Shown here one piece after another: positions 51,308 to 60,513 of a stretch of DNA of 64,000 nucleotides (position 1 is its first letter; the number at the start of each line of letters is the position of its first letter). The stretch lies in assembly GCF_004362045.1 (NCBI RefSeq), contig NZ_SNWX01000004.1, positions 132,128 through 196,127 on the forward strand. The letters are read 5' to 3'. The translations under genes and the position numbers were made by a program. The notes beneath the pieces are model-generated. The model did no database searches. It worked only from the letters and a program-made list of their open reading frames with translations, and had not been told where the DNA came from. Source of the DNA: Halanaerobium saccharolyticum (lineage in GTDB: Bacteria > Bacillota > Halanaerobiia > Halanaerobiales > Halanaerobiaceae).

Positions 51308-51325
51308 GTACAGGGAGGAAGGACT

Positions 51326-53596
51326 TTGGAAAATAATATAAATATAGATAAAAAAACAGATGAGCTTATAGCAGAATTAACATTAGAAGAAAAAATTAAA
51401 CTATGTAGTGGTGCAAGTATGTGGACTACTGAAGAAATAAAAAGGCTGAACATACCAGCTATTGTTATGTCAGATGGTCCTCACGGTCTGCGCTATGTGG
51501 TCGAGATAAATGAATTTGGAGCTACTTCCAATAAAAAAACTACCTGTTTCCCAACTGCCTCTGCTCTTGCTTCTAGTTGGAATAAAGATCTTTTATATAG
51601 GGTAGGAAAAACTCTGGCAGAGGAGGCAAAGAGTTTAGGTGTCAACATTATTCTGGGGCCAGGTGTAAACATTAAAAGATCTCCTTTAGGGGGCAGAAAT
51701 TTCGAATATTTTTCTGAAGATCCAATTTTAACAGCAGATCTGGCCTCCAGTTTTGTTAAGGGGGTCCAGGATCAAGGGGTTGGTACTTCATTAAAACACT
51801 ATGTTTGTAATAATCAAGAATATAAAAGATTTTCGGTTAATGTAAAAGTGGCAGAAAGAGTATTAAGAGAGATATATTTACTTGCTTTTGAACGGGTAAT
51901 TAAAGAAACAGCTCCCTGGACTGTTATGGCTGCCTATAATAGGGTGAATGGATCTCCTGCCACTCAGAGTGATTATCTTTTAAATCAAATTTTACGAGAT
52001 GAATGGGGATACCAGGGACTAGTCATTTCTGACTGGGGGGCCATCCATGATCGGGTAGCGGCATTAAAATCTGGTCTTGATTTAGAGATGCCCGGTCCTT
52101 CCAGAGTAAATAAAGATAAAATTCAGAGGCAGCTAGATAAAAACGAATTGAAAGAGGAAATTTTAAATAAATCTGTAAAACAAATTTTAAAAACAGTATT
52201 TAAATCTTCAAAAGAAAAAATTACTGTCGATTATGATGAACATGATAAAATAGCCCAAAGTGCAGCCGAAGAATCTGTGGTATTGTTGAAAAATGAAAAT
52301 GATTTACTGCCAGTTGATTTTAATAATTTAAATTCAATTACTGTAATTGGAGAAATGGCTGTTAATCCACGTTATCAGGGTAATGGAAGTTCAAAAGTAA
52401 CTCCGTATATTTTATCTGATGGATTATCAGAAATTGAAAAATCAATTCCGCCAGCTGTAGAATTATATTATGCTTCCGGTTATAATAACGATCAAAATTT
52501 GGAAAGTCAAATTGATGAAGCTTTAAATAAAGCTGCTAAATCGGATTATGTTATTATATTTGCTGGAATTCCTGAAAAATTTGAATCAGAAGGTTTTGAT
52601 CGTAAAAATATTGATTTACCAGAAAGCCAGAATAAGTTAATAAAAGCTGTTTCAGAAGTAAATAAAAATATTATAGTGGTTCTAAATAATGGTTCAGCTG
52701 TAAACATTTCTGCCTGGATTGACAAAGTTCCTGCTGTTTTAGAAGGATGGCTGCCCGGACAGGCAGGAGCAAAAGCAATAGTTAATGTAATTAAGGGGAA
52801 AGTTAACCCTTCCGGGAAGCTTGCTGAGACTTTTCCACTTTCTTTAGCGCATAATCCTTCTTATCTTAATTTCCCTGGAGTAAATGAGGAAGTTAATTAT
52901 GCAGAAGGTTTATACATAGGGTATAGATATTACGAAAAGAAAAAAATTGAGCCTCAATTCCCTTTTGGACACGGTCTTTCTTACACTAAGTTTGAATATA
53001 CAAATTTAAGTTTAGATAAAGAGGTCTGGGTAGAGGATGAAATAGAAGTTAAATTCGAGTTGAAAAATGTTGGGGAGTTAGCTGGAAAAGAAATTGTACA
53101 GCTTTATGTTTCACAAAATACTCCTTATTATGATCGTCCGAGAAAAGAGCTTAAAAAATTTAAGAAGGTAAGTTTAAAGTCTGGGGAAAGCAAAGAACTT
53201 AGGTTTAATCTTTCCTATCGAGATTTTGCTTATTTCAATCCAGAATTGAAGGACTGGGTTGTAGAAGAAGATGAATACAAAATTATTATAGCAAGTTCTT
53301 CGAAGGATATTAGGTTAAATGCGTCGATTAAAATAAACTCAAAAGATATAGCGCATATTTTAAATACTGATGATCCAGTGCTGGACTGGCTTGCTGACCC
53401 GTTAGGTAAGAGAGTATTAACTGAAGTTTTATCAACTGAACAAATTGATTATCTGGAAAACGAAGAAAACATATATATAACAGAAAGGCCATTGTATAGG
53501 CTAGATTTTTTAAGTGATGAAATGGTTAATGAACAGGAAATTGAAAAAATAATATTAAATTATAGTATGCTTAGAGGTGATTATTATTCTAATTAA
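51326..53596 (+). CDS. Glycoside hydrolase family 3, beta-glucosidase-like
   Basis: A 756-residue GH3 enzyme. The N-terminal barrel has SDGPHGLRY, GPGVNIKRSPLGGRNFEYFSED cut short here for length (about residue 110) and the nucleophile Asp236 in VISDWGAIHD. A second alpha/beta domain follows, then a C-terminal fibronectin-III-like domain (about 570-650, KNVGELAGKEIVQLYVS). There is no signal peptide, so it cleaves imported beta-glycosides in the cytoplasm. It starts at TTG. The end overlaps the GH2 gene by 20 bases. A beta-glucosidase role is likely; beta-xylosidase cannot be excluded. Confidence 0.9.
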   Translation: MENNINIDKKTDELIAELTLEEKIKLCSGASMWTTEEIKRLNIPAIVMSDGPHGLRYVVEINEFGATSNKKTTCFPTASALASSWNKDLLYRVGKTLAEEAKSLGVNIILGPGVNIKRSPLGGRNFEYFSEDPILTADLASSFVKGVQDQGVGTSLKHYVCNNQEYKRFSVNVKVAERVLREIYLLAFERVIKETAPWTVMAAYNRVNGSPATQSDYLLNQILRDEWGYQGLVISDWGAIHDRVAALKSGLDLEMPGPSRVNKDKIQRQLDKNELKEEILNKSVKQILKTVFKSSKEKITVDYDEHDKIAQSAAEESVVLLKNENDLLPVDFNNLNSITVIGEMAVNPRYQGNGSSKVTPYILSDGLSEIEKSIPPAVELYYASGYNNDQNLESQIDEALNKAAKSDYVIIFAGIPEKFESEGFDRKNIDLPESQNKLIKAVSEVNKNIIVVLNNGSAVNISAWIDKVPAVLEGWLPGQAGAKAIVNVIKGKVNPSGKLAETFPLSLAHNPSYLNFPGVNEEVNYAEGLYIGYRYYEKKKIEPQFPFGHGLSYTKFEYTNLSLDKEVWVEDEIEVKFELKNVGELAGKEIVQLYVSQNTPYYDRPRKELKKFKKVSLKSGESKELRFNLSYRDFAYFNPELKDWVVEEDEYKIIIASSSKDIRLNASIKINSKDIAHILNTDDPVLDWLADPLGKRVLTEVLSTEQIDYLENEENIYITERPLYRLDFLSDEMVNEQEIEKIILNYSMLRGDYYSN

Positions 53597-56099
53597 TAAA
53601 AAATGGAAACTGAACAATTTTAATCCGGGAAAGAAGAATGACTTAGAAATTGCTTCTCCGAAAACACTTGATAGATTCTGGATGTCAGCAGATGTGCCGG
53701 GAGATGTACATAGTACACTGATAAAACATAAAGTTATCGATGATCCTTTTTACGGACATAATGATCAAAAGTGCCAGTGGATAGAGGATCAGGACTGGTG
53801 GTATAGAACCACTTTTGAATACAAAGACGAACTGGCAGTGGATGAGAGGTTGGATTTAATATTTGAAGGTTTAGATACTTTTGCTGATGTTTATTTAAAT
53901 GGTCTCAAGATTGGGAGTACTAATAATATGTTTATCCCTCATACTTTCGATGTGACTAAAGAAATTGTTGATGGTAAAAACACTCTGGCAGTCAAATTTG
54001 AGCCAGTTAGTGAACATACAATTCATAATCTTGAAATGTGGGGTAATTATGGTAAAGAACGCCCCTGGGCCCGGAAAGCTCAGATGAATTTCGGTTGGGA
54101 CTGGGGACCACGTTTAGTGACAGCTGGAATCTGGAAAGAAGTTAAACTTATAAAAGCTAATAAAGCAATTATTAATAATGTATATGCGAAAACTTTATCG
54201 ATTACAGATAATACTGCAGAAATAAAGGTTGAGGTTGAGATTGACAATTTTTCTAACAGGGAAGATCTAAGTTTAAAAGTCAGCTTTATTGGTGATGAAA
54301 AAGTTATTGAATTAGAAGAGATACTGATAAAAGATAAAGATAGTTTTAAATTAGAGGTAGAAAATCCTAAATTGTGGTGGACTAATGATTTGGGAGAACC
54401 GTTTTTATATGAACTCAAAGTAGAATTGCTTGCTGGAAATGAAAAAATAGACTCCTATCAAAAGGAATTTGGAATTAGAATAGTAGAGGTAGAACAGAAA
54501 AATGAAAATGGAGAAGATGTTTTTACCTTTGTGCTAAATGGAGTTAAATTATTTGCTAAAGGTGCTAATTGGATTCCTGTCCATAATTTATTTGCCTCTG
54601 TAGAAGATTCTCGTTATAAGTCATTGGTTAAACTTGCCTGGGAAGCAAATATGAATATGTTGAGAGTCTGGGGTGGGGGAATTTACGAGAAAGATGTTTT
54701 TTATGAAGAGTGCAATAAAAATGGTATTTTAGTCTGGCAGGATTTTATGTTCGCCTGTGCTGTTTATCCAGATTATAATAAAAACTTTATGGAAAATGTT
54801 AAAAGTGAGATTGAAGCAGTTGTTAAAAGATTAAGAAATGAAACCTGTCTTGCAATCTGGTGTGGAAATAATGAAAATCACTGGATCCATGAAAAAAAAT
54901 ATACTATGGGAGAAGTAGATTATAGATTTTATGGAGAAAAAATTTATGATAAGTTGATGCCAGAAATATTATCTGAATTGGATCCCGACCGTCTTTACTG
55001 GCCTAGTTCTCCTTATGGAGGTAATGATCACAATGATCCTAATGTAGGTGATCAGCATAACTGGCAGGTCTGGCATGGATTAATAGAACCCCGCAAATTT
55101 GGAGAAGAGGTCAAAGAAGATTTTAGTGTTGAAGGTGTGTCATTTAAGAATTTCAAAAAAGATACAGCAAACTTTGTTAGCGAATTTGGGATGCATGCTT
55201 CTGCAAATAAATATACTTTAAGTAATAATATACCTGAAGGGAAATATTACTGGGGTAGTGATGAAATGGACTATCGAAATAAAGATGTTCATCATGAAAA
55301 AGGTATTTTATTAATGGAGGGTTACACTGGAAGGCCTGAGAATATTGATCAATATTTAAATTATTCGATGCTCACTCAGGCAGTGGGACTTCAATATGGT
55401 ATTGAACATTACAGAAGGAGAAGACCAAAAACTAGTGGAACTCTCTTCTGGCAGTTAAATGATTCCTGGCCCGGGACAAGTTGGTCAGTAATTGATTATT
55501 ATTTACTACCAAAAGCAGCTTATTACTATGCTAAAAAATTCTATCATCCATTTCTTTTATCAATAAATCATGATCAAGGATCAAATATAGAATTCTGGTT
55601 AACAAATGACTTTAGAGAAATGATAGAAGATAAAATTAGTTTTGAAATTCTAGATTTTGAAGGTAGTCCGATCTATGAAGAAGAGTTTGTGATTAAAATT
55701 GATGGAGCAGATTCAAAATTAATAAAAAGTTATCAGGAAAAAGAAGTATTAAATAGCAAATCAGCTTCAGAAGCTGTGATCCGGCTTCGTTCTGCTGACA
55801 ATCTGACTCCAGACAAACTATATTATCTAAGAGATAATAAGAATTTGAAATTTCCAGAATGCAACTTAGAAATTGAAGTTGATGAGTTAAATAATTCTTT
55901 GAAAATTAGTTCAGATAAACATGCTCGTTTAGTAAAGTTAGAAATTCCACAGGCAGAAACAGTTTTTTCTGATAATTATTTTGATCTGGTAGCAGGTGAA
56001 GAAAAGGAAATTAAAGTAAGGCATTTAAGGAAAGAAAAAATTAAAATTGATGATTTAACTGTAAGCTCAATGAATAGTAAAAATCTTAGTTATAAATAA
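53577..56099 (+). CDS. Glycoside hydrolase family 2, beta-mannosidase-like
   Basis: An 840-residue GH2 enzyme. An N-terminal jelly-roll (WMSADVPGDVHSTLI, beta-mannosidase type) and an immunoglobulin-like domain precede the barrel. The catalytic acid/base is Glu433 in WCGNNENHW and the nucleophile Glu536 in VSEFGMHA; these contexts favour beta-mannosidase over beta-galactosidase. There is no signal peptide. The listed GTG at 53577 lies within the extended ribosome binding site AGAGGTGATT. No ATG, GTG or TTG is correctly spaced after it, so an ATT start near 53586 is possible. Together with GH3 it fits degradation of imported manno/gluco-oligosaccharides. Confidence 0.88.
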   Translation: MIIILINKKWKLNNFNPGKKNDLEIASPKTLDRFWMSADVPGDVHSTLIKHKVIDDPFYGHNDQKCQWIEDQDWWYRTTFEYKDELAVDERLDLIFEGLDTFADVYLNGLKIGSTNNMFIPHTFDVTKEIVDGKNTLAVKFEPVSEHTIHNLEMWGNYGKERPWARKAQMNFGWDWGPRLVTAGIWKEVKLIKANKAIINNVYAKTLSITDNTAEIKVEVEIDNFSNREDLSLKVSFIGDEKVIELEEILIKDKDSFKLEVENPKLWWTNDLGEPFLYELKVELLAGNEKIDSYQKEFGIRIVEVEQKNENGEDVFTFVLNGVKLFAKGANWIPVHNLFASVEDSRYKSLVKLAWEANMNMLRVWGGGIYEKDVFYEECNKNGILVWQDFMFACAVYPDYNKNFMENVKSEIEAVVKRLRNETCLAIWCGNNENHWIHEKKYTMGEVDYRFYGEKIYDKLMPEILSELDPDRLYWPSSPYGGNDHNDPNVGDQHNWQVWHGLIEPRKFGEEVKEDFSVEGVSFKNFKKDTANFVSEFGMHASANKYTLSNNIPEGKYYWGSDEMDYRNKDVHHEKGILLMEGYTGRPENIDQYLNYSMLTQAVGLQYGIEHYRRRRPKTSGTLFWQLNDSWPGTSWSVIDYYLLPKAAYYYAKKFYHPFLLSINHDQGSNIEFWLTNDFREMIEDKISFEILDFEGSPIYEEEFVIKIDGADSKLIKSYQEKEVLNSKSASEAVIRLRSADNLTPDKLYYLRDNKNLKFPECNLEIEVDELNNSLKISSDKHARLVKLEIPQAETVFSDNYFDLVAGEEKEIKVRHLRKEKIKIDDLTVSSMNSKNLSYK

Positions 56100-56220
56100 A
56101 AAATATTGAACAAAAAACAAACAACTATTCAAATTTAATAATAAAATAGATAGAATTAAATCTCAAATATCAAAGACTGTCTTGAATTGACTCTTAAAAG
56201 TAGAAAATATAGATAACAAT

Positions 56221-56259
56221 AATTCCTAGTACCTTTTATCAGGTGCTGGGAATTTTTAT
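56221..56259 (+). terminator. Intrinsic terminator of the glycoside hydrolase operon
   Basis: A 14-bp stem AATTCCTAGTACCT with AGGTGCTGGGAATT (two T-G pairs), a short loop and TTTTTATTG. Confidence 0.85.
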
Positions 56260-56300
56260 TGTAACAATGTACATAACTTGGTTAGAGTTAAGATTTTCAT

Positions 56301-56368
56301 TTTGCAAAAATAGGGAATTTTAGTCTGCAGCTTTCGGTAATATTACTTTGCAATTTCCGGTAATTTTA
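56301..56368 (+). repeat. Three degenerate 22-bp tandem repeats (period 23), possible IS21-type end
   Basis: Units at 56301-56322, 56324-56345 and 56347-56368 follow the pattern TnTGCA...GGnAATnTTA. The second and third match at 17 of 22 positions, including CGGTAAT. Multiple short direct repeats with CGGTAA cores are typical of IS21-family ends. No transposase gene is nearby, so this could be a solo remnant. The rest of the 56100-56491 gap holds only the terminator at 56221 and AT-rich sequence. Confidence 0.5.
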
Positions 56369-56491
56369 GTATACAATAAACAAAAATATGTTAACTAATC
56401 ATAAATTGTTTGATAATTAATGACTAATAAGTTATAATTAATATAGATTAAAGTAAGTTGAAATTAATAAACCTGATATTTATATTGACGA

Positions 56492-56887
56492 TTGGCGGTG
56501 GCTGCTATTTTTGATGAAAAATTAAACCGAGTTAAATTTTTAATAGAAGACGGTCGAGATGTCATTAATGACTTTATTAGTGGCTTAGGAAAAAAGGAAG
56601 CAGAAAAGATAATTAGAGTAATTAATCTGTTAGATGATCTGGGTTTTAAAAGATTAATTCTTACAGAAATGTGTGCAGGGGTAGTTGGTTATAATAATTT
56701 ATGGTATTTGAGAGCAAAATACAGGTCTAATATATATAGAGTGTTTTTCTTCAAATATTTTATTGATGGTCATGAGGTTTATATATTAGTTCATGGAATA
56801 GTTAAAAAAACTAATAGAACTCCTCCAGGTGCAATTAGCTTAGCAGACAGAAGAAAGAAAAAAATTATAGCTGAATTAGAAGGATAA
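56492..56887 (+). CDS. HigB/Gp49-like toxin (RelE superfamily)
   Basis: About 130 residues of the phage-derived Gp49/HigB group: IEDGRDVINDFISGL near the start, WYLRAKYRSNIYRVFFF in the middle and the signature LVHGIVKKTNRTPP near residue 100. Such toxins cleave mRNA on the ribosome. An XRE-type antitoxin gene follows 54 bp downstream, the reversed toxin-first order of higBA. No good ribosome binding site precedes the TTG at 56492 or GTG at 56498, so translation may be weak or the start different. Most of the fold motifs appear intact. Confidence 0.78.
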   Translation: MAVAAIFDEKLNRVKFLIEDGRDVINDFISGLGKKEAEKIIRVINLLDDLGFKRLILTEMCAGVVGYNNLWYLRAKYRSNIYRVFFFKYFIDGHEVYILVHGIVKKTNRTPPGAISLADRRKKKIIAELEG

Positions 56888-56941
56888 TATTTTTGGCATA
56901 TATATCTAACAATATTAATTATCTGGGAGGTTTAAAATATA

Positions 56942-57235
56942 ATGGGAAATAAATATGGAATTAGAAATAAGGATGATTCTTTTAAAGAATTAATTAAAAA
57001 TAGAAGTGATTTAAAAGATACAGTTGAGGGACTTGATCCTGTTTATGAGTTAAGGAAAAAGATATTATTATTAAGATTAGATAAAGGTTTATCACAGGAG
57101 GAGTTGGCTGCTAGAGCGGGAATGAAACAGTCAGTTATATCTAGAATAGAAAATGGTGAGAGCGAGCCAAGAATTGAGACAGTTAATAGAATAGCAAAAG
57201 CGTTGAATAGAAAGGTGAAAATAGATTTAGTTTAA
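56942..57235 (+). CDS. XRE-family antitoxin (HigA-like)
   Basis: A 97-residue protein with a C-terminal helix-turn-helix (about residues 45-95, GLSQEELAARAGMKQSVISR) and a short N-terminal extension of about 40 residues that may wrap the toxin. GGGAGG lies 11 bases before the ATG, a slightly long spacing. Paired with the HigB-like toxin upstream, it probably neutralises it and represses the operon. The isolated pair beside repeat remnants suggests acquisition by transfer. Confidence 0.82.
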   Translation: MGNKYGIRNKDDSFKELIKNRSDLKDTVEGLDPVYELRKKILLLRLDKGLSQEELAARAGMKQSVISRIENGESEPRIETVNRIAKALNRKVKIDLV

Positions 57236-57299
57236 TTTATAATCTCACTGTAGCAGGTGAGGTTTTTCTTTATCCACTTTGAAAAAAATGGAAATTAGC

Positions 57300-57328
57300 T
57301 TGACATGAATCAAAGTCAATTATAATAT
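57300..57328 (+). promoter_or_regulatory. Promoter of the Rrf2-family regulator gene
   Basis: TTGACA at 57300-57305 with TAATAT at 57323-57328 (17-bp spacer); TATAAT at 57321 would give 15 bp. Downstream GGAATAACC near 57336-57344 could be part of an Rrf2-type site, which is uncertain. Confidence 0.65.
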
Positions 57329-57384
57329 TAATAATGGAATAACCAAATAATTTAGAAATAAATTAACAGAAGGAGAATTTTGCT

Positions 57385-57831
57385 ATGGAAATTTCAGCAC
57401 AGGGAAGATATGCTCTCAGAGCCCTGGTCGATCTGGCAGTAAATGCTAATGACTCTGCCCTTCCTTTAAGAGAAATCTCTGAGAGACAGAATATCTCAGA
57501 AAGATATTTAGAACAGATATTTGCCAGACTAAAAAAGGCAAATTTAATAAAAAGTGTGCGCGGAGCTCACGGTGGCTATTTACTGACCCGGCCTCCAGAA
57601 GAAATAACTGTTAAAGATATCATGCAGGTAATAGAGGGCAGGCTGGCTCCAGAGGCTGAACCAGAAAAACATTCGCAAGAAGAACTTTATCAGCAGATGG
57701 CCCAGGAACTCTGGACTAAAATGGAATCAAATCTATTCCAGCTGCTGGAATCAATCACTCTGGCAGATTTAAAACAAAGAACTTTAGAACTTAAAAAAGA
57801 AAATAATGAAGGTTATATGTACTATATTTAA
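57385..57831 (+). CDS. Rrf2-family regulator, CymR-like, no Fe-S cysteines
   Basis: A 148-residue Rrf2 protein with an N-terminal winged helix (SAQGRYALRALVDLA, then ISERYLEQIFARLKKANLI and the wing GAHGGYLLTRP). The three cysteines that bind a cluster in IscR are absent, as in CymR, which works with cysteine synthase to control sulfur genes. It lies upstream of sulfite reductase, sulfhydrylase and APS reductase genes and probably regulates them. AAGGAG precedes the ATG. Confidence 0.87.
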   Translation: MEISAQGRYALRALVDLAVNANDSALPLREISERQNISERYLEQIFARLKKANLIKSVRGAHGGYLLTRPPEEITVKDIMQVIEGRLAPEAEPEKHSQEELYQQMAQELWTKMESNLFQLLESITLADLKQRTLELKKENNEGYMYYI

Positions 57832-57853
57832 AATAATACCGCTTTAATTAAAG

Positions 57854-57881
57854 CAGAAGCTTAACAGGCTTCTCTTTTTTT
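57854..57881 (+). terminator. Short intrinsic terminator after the Rrf2 gene
   Basis: A 6-bp stem AGAAGC/GCTTCT with a 7-base loop, followed by CTTTTTTT. It is weak but well placed. Confidence 0.55.
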
Positions 57882-57886
57882 ATGCT

Positions 57887-57923
57887 CATTTATGTTCACG
57901 CACCGGGTACGTGAACATAAATG
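57887..57923 (+). repeat. REP-like palindrome, 14-bp arms
   Basis: A perfect inverted repeat CATTTATGTTCACG / CGTGAACATAAATG around a 9-base loop CACCGGGTA. It sits between the Rrf2 terminator and the sulfite reductase promoter. The CACCGGGTAC centre resembles the GTACCNGGTAC core of the palindrome at 63851. It looks like an extragenic palindromic element rather than a terminator, since no T-run follows. Confidence 0.7.
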
Positions 57924-57964
57924 AACATTTTATTGAGTAATTTGTAAAATATCTTACATTTTTA

Positions 57965-57993
57965 TTGACATAGCTCTAAATATCCTGTATTAT
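57965..57993 (+). promoter_or_regulatory. Sigma-A promoter of the sulfite reductase operon
   Basis: TTGACA at 57965-57970, a 17-bp spacer and TATTAT at 57988-57993. The leader downstream, AATACCGAATGAATTGATAG at 58005-58024 and on into GGATT, partly resembles CymR-type boxes (AATACC...GGAATT) and may bind the Rrf2 protein. Confidence 0.75.
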
Positions 57994-58060
57994 TATTTTT
58001 AAGTTAATACCGAATGAATTGATAGGGATTTTCATATTTAAAATTGAGAGGGTGAGATGA

Positions 58061-60415
58061 ATGAGTGAGGCAGTGTTTAAAATACCTGAGACAATCAGGG
58101 AAGACACAGGAAAGTTCAAAGAAAATTTAAAGCAGTTTTTAGCAGGCGATTTATCGGCTGAACGGTTTAAGGGTTATCGAGTGCCGATGGGAATCTACGG
58201 CCAGCGGGGTGACTTTGAAGACGAAAAGTACATGGTCAGAGTTAGAATTCCCGGAGGATTTTTGACAGAGGAGCAGTTTAAGCTGCTGGCCGAGTTGAGT
58301 AGAGAGTATGGTGACGGCTACCTGCATTTTACCACCAGACAGGATATTCAGCTGCATCAGATTGAGATAGATGACAGTGCAGAAGTTTTAGACAAACTTC
58401 TAGAGGCGGGATTAAGTCCCCGTGGTGGTGGAGGTAATACAGTCCGCAATATAATGAACTCTCCTGCAGCTGGTGTTGATCCGGCAGGTAGATTTGATAC
58501 AACTGCTCACTGTCTGGCCTTAAGTGAATATTTACTGGCAGATCGTTCTTCTTTTAATCTGCCCCGAAAGTACAAGATTGCATTTTCGGTCAGCCATCAG
58601 GATCAGGGACTGGCAACAATCAATGACTTAGGTTTTATTGCTACTCTTCAGGAAGGACGTCGTGGTTTTAAGGTTTATGCAGCCGGGGGAATGGGTAATG
58701 AGCCGGCAGTGGCCTTTAAGCTGCTTGATTTTGTGGCAGAAAATGAAATTTTTGCTGTGGCAGAGGCAATTAAAAGATTATTTGACCGTTATGGTGACCG
58801 CAGCAACAGACATCAGGCCCGCCTGCGCTTTGTTCGCCGCCGGTTTGGAGAAGACAAATTTAAAGAATTATTTTTGGAATATTTTAATGAAGTTAAAGCA
58901 GAGGCTGAAGCCGGTGAACTGAAATTTACTGACCTTGACTATTATAAAAATCAGATTGAATCCGGAAAAGCAGCTGATGTTCTGAATCTAAATCCACTCA
59001 ATGGAGACCTGAAGTATCAGGAAGTTATGGATTTAATTCAGCTGCTGCAGAAATACAATCTTAGTGTTAGAACTACCAATAAGCAGGGATTACTTTTAAG
59101 AGGAGTTAAAAAGTCAGAGCTTAAAGCTTTAAAAGAAGATTTAGCAGCCGTCAATCAGAGTTTGCTTGATTCGGAGGCATTATCAGCTGTGGCCTGTAAG
59201 GGAGCTTCCACCTGTCGACTGGGACTCTGTCATTCTCCAAATCTGGCAGAAGCAATCAGGGAAAATCTCTTAGAAGTTGAACAGCAAAAACGCGAATCTT
59301 TACCTCAGATTTATATCAGCGGCTGCCCCAATTCCTGTGGTCAGCATCACATCGGAAAGATTGGGTTTGAAGGAAAGGCCAAACGAGAAAATGGCAGATT
59401 AATCCCCTATTATTCACTCCTGCTGGGAGCAGAAGTGAGCGAAGAAAACACTCAATATGCCGAAAAAGCTGTTGATTTACCGGCTAAAAGAATTCCTTCA
59501 TTTTTAGTTGAACTGGCAGAAAAACTGGCTGCAGCTAAAGATTACAGTCTGGAGCGATTTAATGACTATCTGGAAACTGGTGGTCAGGAAGAAATTATTC
59601 AGCTTGCTCAAAAATACACAGAAATTCCTGCCTACAGTACAGAACCTGATTTCTATCAGGACTGGGGTCAAAATGAGGACTTTTCTCTGGCCGGACGCGG
59701 ACCGGGAGAATGTGGAACCGGAGTGCTGGAGATTGTGCGATTGGACCTTGATCAGGCTGAAGCAGCTTATAAGAAGGGAATTACAGAAGGGGACAGTGAC
59801 AGCCTCTATCAGGCAATTATTGCAGCTTCCCGTTCGTTATTAATAGTCCGTGGAGTTGATACAGAAAAGGATAGAGTAATTATTAAAGAGTTCAAAAAGA
59901 AATTTATTGCAGAAGACTGGGTTGCAGACTCAAAAGAGGAACTGCTGGAACAGGCCCTTGATTATCGACTGGGTGATCAGGAAGAATTATTAAGCCTGAG
60001 TTCGGAAATTAAAGACTTGATTGATCGCCTGGAAGCTCTCTTTAATTCTTTAAATTCAAGTCTGGAATTTACAATTGAAAAAGTAACCGCAGTTAAACAT
60101 TCCGGGGCTGCTGATTCGACAGAGACAGAATCTGCTGCTAAAAATAACGAAGATGATAAAGACGCTGCAGTAGAAAAAAAGCAGTACCGGCGCAAGGATC
60201 TAAGAGGAGTCCAGTGTCCGATCAATTTTGTCAAGGCTAAACTCTTCCTGGAGCCGCTGCCAGCAGGAGAGATTGTCGACTTTTACTTAGATGAAGGTGA
60301 GCCGATTAAAAATGTGCCCCGCAGTCTGGAAAATGAGGACCATGAAATTCTCAAAAATGAAAAACAGCCGGAAGGCCATTATCTGCTTCGGGTTAAAAAA
60401 GCTGAGGATAATTAA
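58061..60415 (+). CDS. Siroheme sulfite/nitrite reductase fused to a TusA-like sulfur-carrier domain
   Basis: A 784-residue fusion. Residues 1-540 form a hemoprotein with two ferrodoxin-like half domains (GIYGQRG, HFTTRQDIQLH). The siroheme-4Fe-4S cysteines are near 378 and 384 (ACKGASTC) and near 422 and 426 (SGCPNSC). Residues about 550-690 are a helical domain seen fused to such reductases. After a charged linker, about 708-784 is a TusA domain with its active Cys near 718 in DLRGVQCPINF. It reduces sulfite to sulfide; the TusA domain may pass on sulfur. It is linked to APS reductase genes, which favours sulfite over nitrite. Confidence 0.87.
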   Translation: MSEAVFKIPETIREDTGKFKENLKQFLAGDLSAERFKGYRVPMGIYGQRGDFEDEKYMVRVRIPGGFLTEEQFKLLAELSREYGDGYLHFTTRQDIQLHQIEIDDSAEVLDKLLEAGLSPRGGGGNTVRNIMNSPAAGVDPAGRFDTTAHCLALSEYLLADRSSFNLPRKYKIAFSVSHQDQGLATINDLGFIATLQEGRRGFKVYAAGGMGNEPAVAFKLLDFVAENEIFAVAEAIKRLFDRYGDRSNRHQARLRFVRRRFGEDKFKELFLEYFNEVKAEAEAGELKFTDLDYYKNQIESGKAADVLNLNPLNGDLKYQEVMDLIQLLQKYNLSVRTTNKQGLLLRGVKKSELKALKEDLAAVNQSLLDSEALSAVACKGASTCRLGLCHSPNLAEAIRENLLEVEQQKRESLPQIYISGCPNSCGQHHIGKIGFEGKAKRENGRLIPYYSLLLGAEVSEENTQYAEKAVDLPAKRIPSFLVELAEKLAAAKDYSLERFNDYLETGGQEEIIQLAQKYTEIPAYSTEPDFYQDWGQNEDFSLAGRGPGECGTGVLEIVRLDLDQAEAAYKKGITEGDSDSLYQAIIAASRSLLIVRGVDTEKDRVIIKEFKKKFIAEDWVADSKEELLEQALDYRLGDQEELLSLSSEIKDLIDRLEALFNSLNSSLEFTIEKVTAVKHSGAADSTETESAAKNNEDDKDAAVEKKQYRRKDLRGVQCPINFVKAKLFLEPLPAGEIVDFYLDEGEPIKNVPRSLENEDHEILKNEKQPEGHYLLRVKKAEDN

Positions 60416-60513
60416 ACAGGCAGCAGCTGTTACTGAAAGTTAAATTGAGGGCAGTAAGTAAAATTGTATTGACTGCAGCTTGATTTCAAAAGAATTGCAG
60501 GAGGAGTGAGAAG

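Noticed and set aside
54080..54418. A 112-codon minus-strand frame inside the GH2 gene
   Set aside because: It is a shadow of a well-conserved beta-mannosidase frame; composition is low-complexity Ser/Leu/Ile.
59508..59843. A 111-codon plus-strand frame in another phase inside the sulfite reductase fusion
   Set aside because: The main frame keeps domain motifs throughout, so there is no sign of frameshift or nested gene.
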